The notes under the pieces: generated by a model | The model's input: only the letters and a program-made list of their open reading frames with translations | The model's database searches: none | Told to the model about the DNA's origin: nothing | Translations under genes and position numbers: made by a program | Assembly (NCBI RefSeq): GCF_013425765.1 | Contig: NZ_JACCJZ010000020.1 | Span: 558,001 to 622,000, forward strand | Direction of reading: 5' to 3' | Length of the DNA: 64,000 bases | Source of the DNA: Luteimonas deserti | Lineage (GTDB): Bacteria > Pseudomonadota > Gammaproteobacteria > Xanthomonadales > Xanthomonadaceae | Part shown: positions 18,380 through 27,070 of the stretch, piece by piece | How the letters are laid out: each line of letters begins with the position of its first letter | Position numbering within the stretch: the first letter of the stretch is position 1

Positions 18380-19468
18380 ATGGCCCGCCCGATCACCGCC
18401 ACCATCCACACCGATGCTTTGCGCCACAACCTGCAGGCGGTGCGCGCGCGCGCGGACGGCCGCCGGCTAATGGCGATGGTCAAGGCCGACGGTTACGGAC
18501 ACGGCCTCGAGACCGCTGCCCTCGCGCTGGCCGGGGCGGATGCCTTCGGGGTGGCCGCGATCGAGGATGCGGCGCGCATCCGCGCAGCCGGTTTGCGCCA
18601 GCCCGTGCTGGTGCTGTCGGGGTTCGACAGCGCGGACGATCTCGACCAGCTGCGGGCCCTGGGTGCCGAGGCGATCGTCCATCACGCCGCGCAGCTGGAG
18701 CTGCTCGAGCAGACCGACGGTCCGCCGATCCGGGTCTGGCTGAAGATCGACACCGGCATGCACCGCCTGGGGTTTCCGCCCGGGCAGGTACGCGAGGCGT
18801 ACGCACGGCTGCGCGCCGCCAGGGGTGTGACCGGCGAGATCGTGCTGATGACGCATTTCGCGAGTTCCGACGAGTTCGATGCCCATTCGCGCAACGGCGC
18901 GCAGACGCCCGCGCAGTTGCGCGCGTTCGCGGCGGCGACCGAGGGCCTCGAAGGTCCGCGCTCGCTGGCCAATTCGGCGGCGGTGCTCGGCTGGCCCGAC
19001 AGCCATGGCGACTGGATCCGCCCCGGCGGCGCGCTCTACGGCATGTCGGTGGTCGCCGGGCGCACGGGCGCCGCGTTCGGTCTGCGTCCGGCGATGACCT
19101 TCGAGACCCGGCTGCTGGCGGTGAACCGCGTGGCGAAGGGTGAGCGCATCGGCTACTCGGCGACCTGGGAAGCGCCGGAGGACATGCCGGTCGGCGTGGC
19201 GGCCGTCGGCTACGGCGACGGCTATCCGCGGCTCGCCCCGGCCGGCACCCCGGTGCTGGTCAACGGTCGACCGGCGGCGATCGCCGGCCGGGTGTCGATG
19301 GACCTGATGACGATCGACCTGCGCGGCCAGAGCGCGGCCCGCGCGGGGGATCCCGTGGTGCTGTGGGGCGAGGCGCTGCCGGTGGAGACCGTCGCCGAGG
19401 CCGCGGGGACCATTTCGTACGCGCTGACCTGCGGCATCACCCGGCGCGTTCGCTTCGTCAACGCCTGA
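18380..19468 (+). CDS. alr: Alanine racemase
   Basis: A 362-residue PLP enzyme that converts L-alanine to D-alanine for peptidoglycan. The PLP lysine is K35 in MVKADGYGHG, and the second catalytic base is Y259 in ERIGYSATW. The N-terminal barrel also shows LKIDTGMHRLGF, and the C-terminal domain shows GYGDGYPR and GRVSMDLMTIDL. Length matches E. coli Alr (359). The ATG at 18380 is chosen because homology begins at MARPITATIH. It follows dnaB by 94 bp, the dnaB-alr order seen in many gammaproteobacteria. Confidence 0.97.
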   Translation: MARPITATIHTDALRHNLQAVRARADGRRLMAMVKADGYGHGLETAALALAGADAFGVAAIEDAARIRAAGLRQPVLVLSGFDSADDLDQLRALGAEAIVHHAAQLELLEQTDGPPIRVWLKIDTGMHRLGFPPGQVREAYARLRAARGVTGEIVLMTHFASSDEFDAHSRNGAQTPAQLRAFAAATEGLEGPRSLANSAAVLGWPDSHGDWIRPGGALYGMSVVAGRTGAAFGLRPAMTFETRLLAVNRVAKGERIGYSATWEAPEDMPVGVAAVGYGDGYPRLAPAGTPVLVNGRPAAIAGRVSMDLMTIDLRGQSAARAGDPVVLWGEALPVETVAEAAGTISYALTCGITRRVRFVNA

Positions 19469-19487
19469 GGGGCGTCGGCCCGACGGA

Positions 19488-19958
19488 TCATTCGGGCTGG
19501 ACGTGGCGCAGCCGCACGCGGCCGATATGCACGTCGGTGCTGTCGTCGCCGATGGTCAACGGAACACGCGTGTCGGTGACGAAGCGCAGGGCGCCGTCTG
19601 GCATCGTCAGCGAGGCATGCAGGCCGTATTGGCCTCCAGCGCGCAGCCGCTGCCGCGGCACGTCCAGCTCGAACGCGTACGGCCCGTTGCCGACCGTGCT
19701 CACCTGTTCGGCGATCACCGCCTGCGGGGAGTCGGCCAATTGCGTGTCGATCACCTGCACGCGCAGCCGGTTGCCTTCCGGCAACAGCATCTTCTCGAAG
19801 TACATCGCCTCGCCGTGCACGCGCACCTGGGCTCCTGTCGCTGGCGCCGTCCCGGTGGGGGGCGTGGCCCCGGTGGCGGACGGGTGCGTCTGGCAGGCGG
19901 TCATCAGGGCGGCGACCGAGAGCGGCAGGGCGAGGAAACGGACCAGGGTGCGCGACAT
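19488..19958 (-). CDS. YbaY/YscW-like lipoprotein
   Basis: A 156-residue lipoprotein with signal peptide MSRTLVRFLALPLSVAALM and lipobox MTAC. A Thr/Ala/Pro linker precedes one beta-sandwich domain: VRVHGEAMYFEKMLLPEGN, VQVIDTQLADSPQAVIAEQ, PYAFELDVPRQRL and GQYGLHASL. This pattern (charged synthesis of LPPGATLRVQVLD-type strands) is that of the YbaY family, related to YscW-type pilotins. Function is not established in free-living bacteria. I start at the ATG at 19958 so that the signal peptide is at the N-terminus. It converges with alr with a 19 bp gap. Confidence 0.8.
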   Translation of the reverse strand: MSRTLVRFLALPLSVAALMTACQTHPSATGATPPTGTAPATGAQVRVHGEAMYFEKMLLPEGNRLRVQVIDTQLADSPQAVIAEQVSTVGNGPYAFELDVPRQRLRAGGQYGLHASLTMPDGALRFVTDTRVPLTIGDDSTDVHIGRVRLRHVQPE

Positions 19959-20019
19959 GGGGTGTCTCCGTGACGGAACGCGGGACGGCCAGCCTGCCGC
20001 CGGCGTGCGGAACACAGGC

Positions 20020-20859
20020 TCAACGTGACGCACCAACGGGGCGGGGCGTCACTTCGACATAGACGCCGAAGTGGTCCGAGGGCCAGGTGCCGGCCGCGTC
20101 GGGGGTATCGACCACGATGCGTGCGTCGCGGACGTCGAACCGGCCGGCTTCCGCGAACACCAGATCGATCCGGCCGCGCAGATCGGGGAAGAAATGCGGA
20201 TTGAGCGTGGTCGGCGTCGTGGGCCCGGCATCCGGGTGGTGGGCCTGGTAGACATCGACGAACCCGGCGAGGCTCTCAAGCTCCGCAGCGCCGGCCCGGG
20301 CGTTGAAATCGCCCATCACCAGGATCGGTGCATCGCCCGTCGAACGTGCGATCCAGTCCGCGGCGTCCTCGAGCTGGCGTCGGCGCACTGTCGCGCCGTT
20401 CTGCGCCGAATGCAGATGGGTGAAGAACACCTCGACCGGCTGGCCCCGGAACACGACGCGCGCACGGCCCATGCTGCGGCCGTCCTCGTATGGGGCCAGC
20501 CGCGTCCAGTCGCGCGCCTGCACGGGCAATCGAGTCAGCAGCGCATTGCCGTAGCGGCGCGCGCGGTCTTCGCCGTCCACCGAGACGAACTGCACCGAGT
20601 GTCCGAGCGCGGCAGCCAGCGTCTCGGCCTGGTTGGGCAGCGTCTCCGTCTGCAGCACCTCCTGCAACGCGATGACGTCGGCATCGAGCGCACGCAGTTG
20701 CGCCACGATCAGCGGCAGGCGCGCCGGCCAATCGGCGCGGTCGTGGTAGATGTTGAGGGTCACCACGCGCAGCCCGGGCGCGGCCGCGGCGCCACGTGCG
20801 GGCGCGCCGGCGCAGGCCGCCAGGAGCAGGGCGCAGGCCGCGGCCAGCAGGAGCCGCAT
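20020..20859 (-). CDS. Endonuclease/exonuclease/phosphatase (EEP) family lipoprotein
   Basis: A 279-residue protein with a lipoprotein signal (MRLLLAAACALLLAAC) and an EEP fold. Catalytic features are TLNIYHD, DADVIALQEV with the metal-binding Glu, THLHSAQNG, VMGDFNARAG and the terminal SDHFGVYVEV. The family hydrolyses phosphodiesters in nucleic acids, sphingomyelin or phosphoinositides; the substrate here is unknown, but the lipid anchor places it outside the cytoplasm. Its ATG shares the A of the upstream peptidase stop (TGATG), so it is translationally coupled to the M14 gene. Confidence 0.88.
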   Translation of the reverse strand: MRLLLAAACALLLAACAGAPARGAAAAPGLRVVTLNIYHDRADWPARLPLIVAQLRALDADVIALQEVLQTETLPNQAETLAAALGHSVQFVSVDGEDRARRYGNALLTRLPVQARDWTRLAPYEDGRSMGRARVVFRGQPVEVFFTHLHSAQNGATVRRRQLEDAADWIARSTGDAPILVMGDFNARAGAAELESLAGFVDVYQAHHPDAGPTTPTTLNPHFFPDLRGRIDLVFAEAGRFDVRDARIVVDTPDAAGTWPSDHFGVYVEVTPRPVGASR

Positions 20860-22646
20860 CAGCGTACCGGCGCGCGTGCGACGCGCAGGACCGGGTAGAG
20901 GTTGAGCCGCGTATCCCAGGCGCTGTGGCGACGATAGAAGAACTCGAGCCGGGCTTTCGGGTCGCCCGCGAACGCCGGGTCCTCGCGCAGGCGTGCCTCG
21001 AACTCGCGGCGCAGCGCCGGATCGGCCGTCAGCATGTCGCGTGCGACCTGCTCGGCGACGTAGTCCTCCATGTACTCCTTGCGCTCGAAGTGGGTGTTGA
21101 ACCGGCCCCAGGCGAGCAGCGAATCCGGCGCCTGCGGCTCCAGCAGGGCCGCCACCAGGCGTGCCTTCGGCTGGGCGATCGGGACATAGAGCGCACCGGC
21201 ACCGACGTCCGCCGACTCCCGCGCCCAGGCGCCTTCGACCGTGAGCCGCTGGTGGCCCTCGACCGACGTGCTCGAAGGCGTGGCCAGCGTCGCGCGGAAC
21301 GCTTCGACCGCAAGTCCGGGGCGCGCGGCGTCGAGCGGCGTGTAGACGATGCCGTGGTGCCGCAGCGCCGCACCGACCCAGGCGGCGTGTGCAGCCGGCA
21401 CCACGTAGCCCGCCCGCGGCAGGGTCACGCTCGACGAGGGTTCCACCCGGTCGCGCAGTGGCACGCGCCAGATCTGCGGCGTGGTCTCGTCGTAGCGCGT
21501 CATCAGCGCGCCCGAGACCTCGGACTGTGTCCGGGTGTAGGCATACCCGCGGAACTCGATGGTGCGCGCCGGTCCGGACGTGCGGAAGTCCAGCGCGAGC
21601 GGGCGTCCGCCGAGCGCGGCCGCGCGCCGGTCGGCCTGGCCCACGACGTCGAGCCAGGCGCGTCCGTTGCGCGCGATGTGCTCGAGGACCGAGATGATCG
21701 TGTTGCGGGTGATGCGCACGCGCACCGGGTAGTCCTTCCACGAATGCGTCTCCACCAGCATCGCCAGGCGGTTGCGCAGCGGGAAGTACCCGGTGGAGAA
21801 CCGCGGCGTGGAAACGCCGTCCTCGAACCCGGAATCGGGCTCGTCGTGGCGCACGAAGGACGGGTAGAACGGCAGCGGCAAGGAACCCTGCGCGGCGAGA
21901 TCGGCGATCACGCCATCGCGGAAGGCGAGCCCGATCCGCCGCAGGGCCGCATCACCCGCGTGCACCGGCTCCACCTGGATCGAGATGTCGTGCTCGAACT
22001 GGGCGCCGTTGGTGGCGTGCAGGTCGATGGTCGCCAACGGATCCCAGTCTTCGACCAGCGCCAGCATCGCCTGCATTTCCGGGCTGTCGGCCTTGGCGTA
22101 GTCCCGGTTGAGGTTGAGGTTCTGCGCGGTCGTGCGCCAGCCCATCTCGCGCGGACCGCGCTGGTTCGGGCGGTTCCACGCACCGAAGCGCTCGTGGCCG
22201 TCGACGCTGAACACCGGAACGAACACCAGCACCTGACGGTCGAGAACGCCCGGCGCGGCCTCGCCCGCGAGCACTTCGCGCAGCGCGAGGAAGCCCGCAT
22301 CCTTGCCGTCGATCTCGCCGGCGTGGATGCCGCCCTGGATCAGCACCACCGGGAGCCCGGCGGCGCGCGCCGCCGCGGGCGTGAGCGCGCCGCTGCGGGA
22401 GACCGCCAGCGCCTTCATCGGGCGCCCCTCGGGCGACACCCCGAAATCGAAGCAGCGCACGGCATCCGGATAGCGGCGCTCGAAGGCGGCGCACAGCGCG
22501 ATGGTCTCGTCGTAGCGACCGGTTTCGGTGAACCCGCTGCGCTCGGCGTGGGTGGACAGTTCCGCAGGTGGGCTGGCGCCCGCGGGCAGCGCGGCAAGAA
22601 GCATCAGCGGCAGCAGCGCACGGCGCGCAACGGAGGGCATCGGCAT
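20859..22646 (-). CDS. Secreted M14 family zinc carboxypeptidase
   Basis: A 595-residue exported metallopeptidase with a signal peptide (ALLPLMLLAALPAGASP). Zinc ligands are H108 and E111 in GGIHAGEIDG and H210 in TIDLHATNG. The catalytic glutamate is probably that of MLVETHSWKDY near residue 297, and NLNLNRDYAK is the substrate-binding Arg region. The family removes C-terminal residues or D-Ala-type peptides. The C-terminal 250 residues are less typical and probably form a beta-rich domain. It is coupled to the EEP gene and divergent from a peptide transporter, suggesting peptide use. Confidence 0.9.
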   Translation of the reverse strand: MPMPSVARRALLPLMLLAALPAGASPPAELSTHAERSGFTETGRYDETIALCAAFERRYPDAVRCFDFGVSPEGRPMKALAVSRSGALTPAAARAAGLPVVLIQGGIHAGEIDGKDAGFLALREVLAGEAAPGVLDRQVLVFVPVFSVDGHERFGAWNRPNQRGPREMGWRTTAQNLNLNRDYAKADSPEMQAMLALVEDWDPLATIDLHATNGAQFEHDISIQVEPVHAGDAALRRIGLAFRDGVIADLAAQGSLPLPFYPSFVRHDEPDSGFEDGVSTPRFSTGYFPLRNRLAMLVETHSWKDYPVRVRITRNTIISVLEHIARNGRAWLDVVGQADRRAAALGGRPLALDFRTSGPARTIEFRGYAYTRTQSEVSGALMTRYDETTPQIWRVPLRDRVEPSSSVTLPRAGYVVPAAHAAWVGAALRHHGIVYTPLDAARPGLAVEAFRATLATPSSTSVEGHQRLTVEGAWARESADVGAGALYVPIAQPKARLVAALLEPQAPDSLLAWGRFNTHFERKEYMEDYVAEQVARDMLTADPALRREFEARLREDPAFAGDPKARLEFFYRRHSAWDTRLNLYPVLRVARAPVR

Positions 22647-22776
22647 GGGCGGGCAACGGGCGGGGAACGGGCCCCGGATGGTACCCGAGGCCCGTGTCCC
22701 GGCCGCGCGTGGCCGGGGCGTCGCGCGCGCCCGTCAATCGACTACGCTTGCCGCCTTTCCACCGCCGGCCGCGCCG

Positions 22777-24411
22777 ATGTCCATCCCCGCCCACCCCTCG
22801 GATCCGGCCGCCCCCGGCCGCATGCCGCGCCAGATCGGCTACATCATCGGCAACGAGGCCTGCGAGCGTTTCAGCTTCTACGGCATGCGCAACATCCTGG
22901 TGCCCTTCCTGATCGGCTCGGTGCTGCTCGGCTACCTGCCGCAGGGCAGCGAGCGCGACGCGGCGGCGAAGGACATCTTCCACATGTTCGTCATCGGCGT
23001 GTACTTCTTCCCGCTGCTGGGGGGATGGCTCGCCGACCGGTTCTTCGGCAAGTACCACACCATCCTGTGGTTCTCGCTGATCTACTGCGCCGGCCACGCC
23101 TGCCTGGCGTTGTTCGAGAACAACGCCAACGGGTTCTACACGGGGCTGTTCCTGATCGCGCTGGGTTCGGGCGGCATCAAGCCACTGGTGGTGTCGTTCT
23201 GCGGCGACCAGTTCGACCAGACCAACAAGAGCAGGGCCAAGCTGGTCTTCGACGCGTTCTACTGGATCATCAACTTCGGCTCGTTCTTCGCGTCCTTGCT
23301 GGCGCCGCGCCTGCTCGACATCTACGGACCGGCCATCGCCTTCGGTGTGCCGGGCGTGCTGATGTTCATCGCCACCGTGGTGTTCTGGCTGGGGCGCAGG
23401 CATTACGTCAACGTGCCACCGTCGCGGCAGGATCCGGATGCGTTCTCGGTTGTGATCCGAACGGCGCTGCGCGCGCAGGCGCAGGGGCAGGGCCGCCCGG
23501 GCCTGCTGGTCGCGATGGTCGGCGTGGTGTCGGCGGTGGCGATGCTGCTGCTGTGGGCGCTATCGGCGACGGTCGCACTGCCGTGGTGGCCCACCAGTTT
23601 CGGCTTCGTGATCACCGCCTGCCTGTCGCTGGGCGTGATCATCGCGCTGGGCGGCTGGGGCGCGTCGATGCAGCTCGAACGCGCGCGCGGCGCGCATCCG
23701 GATGCCGCGGTGGACGGCGTGCGCGCCGTGCTGCGGATCCTGATCGTGTTCGCACTGGTCACCCCGTTCTGGTCGCTGTTCGACCAGAAGGCCTCCACCT
23801 GGATCATCCAGGGCCGGGAGATGATCGTCCCGCACGCGGCCTGGTGGTGGCCGAGCTGGCTGATCGACAACCCGGCGCAGATGCAGGCGCTCAATCCGCT
23901 GCTGGTGATGCTGCTGATCCCGTTCAACAACCTGGTGCTGTATCCGCTGCTGCGCGGCTGGGGCGTCGACGTGACCCCGCTCAAGCGCATGGGCTGGGGC
24001 ATCGCGATTTCCGGCACCTCGTGGATCGTCGCGGGCGTGCTGCAGCTGTGGATCGACGACGGCCAGCAGGTCTCGCTCGCGTGGCAGTCGCTGCCGTATC
24101 TGCTGCTGACCTTCGGCGAGGTGCTGGTGTCGGCGACCGCGCTGGAATTCGCCTACAGCCAGGCGCCGCAGGCGATGAAGGGCGTGATCATGGCGTTCTG
24201 GTACCTCACCAGCACCTTCGGCAGCCTGTGGGTCCTGATCACCAACGCCGGGGTGCGCAACGAGGCGGTGACTGCGTACATCGCCTCGACCGGCCTGAGC
24301 GAGAACGCCTTCCTGATGTTCTTCTTCGCGGGCTTCGCCTTCGTGGCGGCGCTTGCGTTCGGGGTTTACGCACGCCGCTATCCGATGCAGGACAATTACC
24401 GCATCGCATGA
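22777..24411 (+). CDS. POT/PTR family proton-dependent oligopeptide transporter
   Basis: A 544-residue MFS protein of the POT (DtpA/PepT) family, importing di- and tripeptides with protons. The signature ExxERFxYY-type motif appears as EACERFSFYGMRNIL at residues 26-40. The second PTR2 signature region is FDAFYWIINFGSFFASL. Fourteen or so helices follow, with VTPFWSLFDQKASTWI in the second half. The last segment ends PMQDNYRIA. I start at MSIPAHPSD, although a downstream Met (MPRQIGY) is also possible. It is divergent from the M14 peptidase and 19 bp upstream of the rhomboid gene. Confidence 0.92.
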   Translation: MSIPAHPSDPAAPGRMPRQIGYIIGNEACERFSFYGMRNILVPFLIGSVLLGYLPQGSERDAAAKDIFHMFVIGVYFFPLLGGWLADRFFGKYHTILWFSLIYCAGHACLALFENNANGFYTGLFLIALGSGGIKPLVVSFCGDQFDQTNKSRAKLVFDAFYWIINFGSFFASLLAPRLLDIYGPAIAFGVPGVLMFIATVVFWLGRRHYVNVPPSRQDPDAFSVVIRTALRAQAQGQGRPGLLVAMVGVVSAVAMLLLWALSATVALPWWPTSFGFVITACLSLGVIIALGGWGASMQLERARGAHPDAAVDGVRAVLRILIVFALVTPFWSLFDQKASTWIIQGREMIVPHAAWWWPSWLIDNPAQMQALNPLLVMLLIPFNNLVLYPLLRGWGVDVTPLKRMGWGIAISGTSWIVAGVLQLWIDDGQQVSLAWQSLPYLLLTFGEVLVSATALEFAYSQAPQAMKGVIMAFWYLTSTFGSLWVLITNAGVRNEAVTAYIASTGLSENAFLMFFFAGFAFVAALAFGVYARRYPMQDNYRIA

Positions 24412-24430
24412 CCCTGGATGCAGCACGCCC

Positions 24431-25045
24431 ATGAATGCCGGACCCGTCACCCTCATCCTGATCGCGATCACCGTGCTGGTGTCGTGGCAGGCGTTCGAGC
24501 GTCCGCAGCTGCTGGCGCGATTGATCCTGTGGCCGCCGGCGGTGGACCGCTACAAGCAGTACGACCGCCTGCTCGGGCACGGCTTCATCCACGCGGACTG
24601 GCAGCACCTGCTGTTCAACATGATCACGCTGTTCTTCTTCGGCGGCACCATCGAACGTGCGTTCGCGCCCTACATCGGACCGGTGGGCTTCCTGCTGTTC
24701 TACCTGTCGGCGATCCTGGTCGCGATCCTGCCGACCTACCTGCGCCACCGGCAGGATCCCAATTACCGCAGCCTGGGCGCGTCCGGCGCGGTGTCGGCGG
24801 TGCTGTTCGCATCGATCCTGATCAACCCGTGGGCACTGCTGCTGGTGTTCTTCATCCCGATGCCGGCCATCGTGTTCGGCGTGGCGTACATCGGCTACAG
24901 CATCTGGATGGACCGGCGCGGCGGCGACAACATCAACCACAGTGCGCATCTGTGGGGCGCGGGTTACGGCCTTCTGTTCACTGCGATGATGGAGCCGCGG
25001 ATCATCGGCGTGTTCCTCGAGCGTCTCGCCTCGCCTTCGTTCTGA
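24431..25045 (+). CDS. Rhomboid-family intramembrane serine protease
   Basis: A 204-residue six-helix membrane protein. The catalytic serine is S118 in LGASGAVSAVLF, and the histidine is H173 in NHSAHLWGAGYG. The WQHLLFNMITLFFFGG segment supplies the HxxxN motif of helix 2. These residues make it a likely active GlpG-type protease that cuts within membrane helices of single-pass proteins. It begins 19 bp after the peptide transporter stop, so it may be cotranscribed, but a functional link is not obvious. Confidence 0.93.
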   Translation: MNAGPVTLILIAITVLVSWQAFERPQLLARLILWPPAVDRYKQYDRLLGHGFIHADWQHLLFNMITLFFFGGTIERAFAPYIGPVGFLLFYLSAILVAILPTYLRHRQDPNYRSLGASGAVSAVLFASILINPWALLLVFFIPMPAIVFGVAYIGYSIWMDRRGGDNINHSAHLWGAGYGLLFTAMMEPRIIGVFLERLASPSF

Positions 25046-25172
25046 GCCATCACCGGCCCGCGCGCGGCACACGCGCGCGCTGCCCACGTCTTCGGCGACG
25101 GCGCCGATCACCGCTCTTGCATCGGTTGCGTGATATTGCTGCGGGCACATCCAAACGTTGGAGTGCGAATCC

Positions 25173-26150
25173 ATGGCAGTCACGCGTGCCAAAGCCACCA
25201 GTCTGCTCAGCTCGACCGAGATGGGTCTTTTCGATGACAGCCGGGCCAACGCGCTGCGCGCCCACAGCGATGCACAGCTCGCGCGGTTGATCACCCGCGC
25301 ACGGACCGCGCGCGACCGCGCACGTGATCTCGAGAAGCGGCAACGGCTCGCACTGCGCACAGCGACCGGCAGCAAATCCGGCCGCGCGGGGCAGGGCAAT
25401 GCCCGCAGCGGCGAGAAGGCCGAGTTGTTGGCCGACATCCTGACCCGGCTCGAGTCGCAGCAGCAGACCCGCACGCCGCAGGCGAAGCGCGGCGCGCCCG
25501 CGAAGGCGACGGGCGCCGCTACTCCGGCGGTGAAGAAGACCGCGAAGAAGGCCGCGAAGAAAGCGTCCGCCGGCAGAGCCGCAACGAAGAAGACGTCTGC
25601 GAAGAAGACCGCCTCCAGTCCGGCCACGACCACGCAGGCTGCATCGAAGAAAACGACCCGTGCGCGCACGGGTGCCACGGATGCATCCCGCGCCGACAAG
25701 GCCCCTGCCAAGGCAACGAGTACCTCCGGCCGCGCGGCCAAGGCGTCTTCGCCGCGTGCGGCCGGACGCAACCGGGCCGAAGGTCGCCCTGCGGAGTCCA
25801 CCAGCGGCCGGACGGGCCGCGGGAGTGCGGGATCGCGCGGCGGGGCCGCGCGAGGGGAGGGTGCCAGCGCGACGAAGCCGGGCGGCAAGCGGCGGATCTC
25901 CCCAGAGCGTGCGCTCGCCAATACCCGCGAACTGCTCGAGCGGCAGGCCCAGGACGCGGCCCAACCCAAGCCCTGGGAAGGCATCTCGGCCGAGGGGACT
26001 GCGCAGCAGGCACCCGGTTTCCAGTCCGGCCAGGCGCGTTCGCGTGCGCTGGACCTGCATGCGGGCGAAATCCGCCAGACCTCCATCCAGGGCAGCATCA
26101 GCACGCGCGACCGGAAGAACCAGGGCAAGCGCGACCACCGCTCGAAGTAA
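25173..26150 (+). CDS. Lys/Ala-rich basic protein, possibly histone H1-like or nucleoid-associated
   Basis: A 325-residue protein in two parts. The N-terminal 85 residues look like a folded helical module (SSTEMGLFDDSRANALRAH, LITRARTARDRARDLEKRQ, AELLADILTRLESQ), with many Arg. From residue 95 onward it is low complexity: Ala/Lys/Thr-rich blocks such as KKTAKKAAKKA and AKKTSAKK, then Ser/Gly/Arg-rich sequence. A more ordered C-terminus (SPERALANTRELLERQAQ, HAGEIRQTSIQGSISTRDR) follows. The KKAAKK blocks resemble eukaryotic H1 tails and bacterial Hc1/AlgP-type proteins that bind DNA. The start ATG is preceded by GGAGTG at 25160-25165. DNA binding is inferred only. Confidence 0.75.
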   Translation: MAVTRAKATSLLSSTEMGLFDDSRANALRAHSDAQLARLITRARTARDRARDLEKRQRLALRTATGSKSGRAGQGNARSGEKAELLADILTRLESQQQTRTPQAKRGAPAKATGAATPAVKKTAKKAAKKASAGRAATKKTSAKKTASSPATTTQAASKKTTRARTGATDASRADKAPAKATSTSGRAAKASSPRAAGRNRAEGRPAESTSGRTGRGSAGSRGGAARGEGASATKPGGKRRISPERALANTRELLERQAQDAAQPKPWEGISAEGTAQQAPGFQSGQARSRALDLHAGEIRQTSIQGSISTRDRKNQGKRDHRSK

Positions 26151-26155
26151 GGGGC

Positions 26156-26187
26156 CCGGGTGGGGGCGCACCGCGGCCCCCACCCGG
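26156..26187 (+). terminator. Strong 12 bp G/C hairpin after the basic protein gene
   Basis: CCGGGTGGGGGC (26156-26167) pairs perfectly with GCCCCCACCCGG (26176-26187) over an 8-base loop, starting 6 bp after the stop codon. There is no U-run after it, so it may be a transcript-stabilising hairpin or a weak terminator. Confidence 0.5.
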
Positions 26188-26706
26188 ATGTCGAGACGCG
26201 CAAGAGAGCCCGCTGCGCGCGGGAGCATGTCGCGAAGCCGCTGGCGCCGGTCCCGGCACCCGGCCGACGTGGGGTCGTGCCGAGCGCCGGCCTGTGCTGA
26301 AAAACCGCGGCCGGGTCAGCCGGAAAGTGCCGGCGTCCCCCGAACCAGGTTGGAGGCGGCGGCCCTCGCGCGTGCGCCGCCAGCCTCCATCGGCGGCTGA
26401 CCGCGAGATCGCCGGCTCCGCCCCGGGAGATTCCGCCCGATGACGCCGAGGGTCAGGTTCTGCCCCGGGCCGATCGAAGGGCCACATTTCCGTCGCGAGA
26501 TGCGATATCGTTCGGGCACTGTTCAAGGCGGGATCACGGTCCATCGTGGCTCCGATGCGGTAGATCCACCACTGTAGGGCCAGTTCGACGGCCTGGACGA
26601 TCCGCTCCATCGTTATGCGTTACCCCTTGCTCGACAGTCGCGACATCGGACCCAAGCGTCGGCAGATGTCGTGTTCCCATTTCAACTGCTTCAAGGAGTA
26701 CCAACG
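26188..26706. other. Intergenic region before the cold-shock gene
   Basis: This 519 bp stretch holds no gene I can support. On the minus strand an open frame (26610 down into the previous gene) begins like a protein ([20 protein letters not shown]), but its later part loses coding character and overlaps the basic protein gene. The right end must contain the cspA-type promoter and leader; AAGGAG (26693-26698) is the ribosome site of the cold-shock gene. An even hairpin-rich segment lies around 26341-26400 (GGAGGCGGCGGCC...GCCGCCAGCCTCC). Confidence 0.5.
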
Positions 26707-26919
26707 ATGTCAGATGGCCGCCAGACCGGAACCGTCAAGTGGTTCAACGATGCCAAGGGCTTCGGCTTCATCACCCCGGAAAGCGGACAGGACCTCTTCG
26801 TCCACTTCCGCTCGATCCAGGGCACCGGCTTCAAGTCGCTGCAGGAAGGCCAGAAGGTGTCCTTCAAGGTCGTGCAGGGCCAGAAGGGCCTGCAGGCCGA
26901 CGAGGTGCAGGCGGAGTAA
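26707..26919 (+). CDS. Cold-shock protein, CspA family
   Basis: A 70-residue single cold-shock domain, the standard length. RNA-binding motifs RNP1 KGFGFIT and RNP2 LFVHF are intact, following [10 protein letters not shown]. Such proteins bind single-stranded RNA/DNA and melt mRNA structures, either on temperature downshift or constitutively. The start is the ATG at 26707 with AAGGAG 8 bp upstream. The gene has its own strong terminator. Which CspA paralogue it represents cannot be told from sequence. Confidence 0.97.
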   Translation: MSDGRQTGTVKWFNDAKGFGFITPESGQDLFVHFRSIQGTGFKSLQEGQKVSFKVVQGQKGLQADEVQAE

Positions 26920-26945
26920 CCGCCTGCGCATCGCGCAAGACCTCG

Positions 26946-26974
26946 GCCCCGGGTGGAGACACCCGGGGCTTTTT
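26946..26974 (+). terminator. Rho-independent terminator of the cold-shock gene
   Basis: GCCCCGGGTG (26946-26955) and CACCCGGGGC (26960-26969) form a perfect ten-pair stem with a GAGA loop followed by TTTTT. It lies 27 bp after the stop codon and is a textbook intrinsic terminator. Confidence 0.93.
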
Positions 26975-27070
26975 CCATCTGGAACCGCCACGCCGTCACG
27001 AGGGAGCCACGGCGCCCGCGTTAGCGTTGCGTGAGTAACGGCGCCGCAGGGCGGCAGGGGGATCGATTCG

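Noticed and set aside
20796-24434. A 1212-codon plus-strand open frame across the EEP, M14 and POT genes
   Set aside because: It lies opposite or out of frame with clearly conserved genes and reads as Arg/Ala/Gly-rich low-complexity protein, as expected for GC-rich shadow frames.
26098-26610. A 170-codon minus-strand frame before the cold-shock gene
   Set aside because: The first part reads plausibly, but the rest loses codon bias, overlaps the basic protein gene and has no recognised family.
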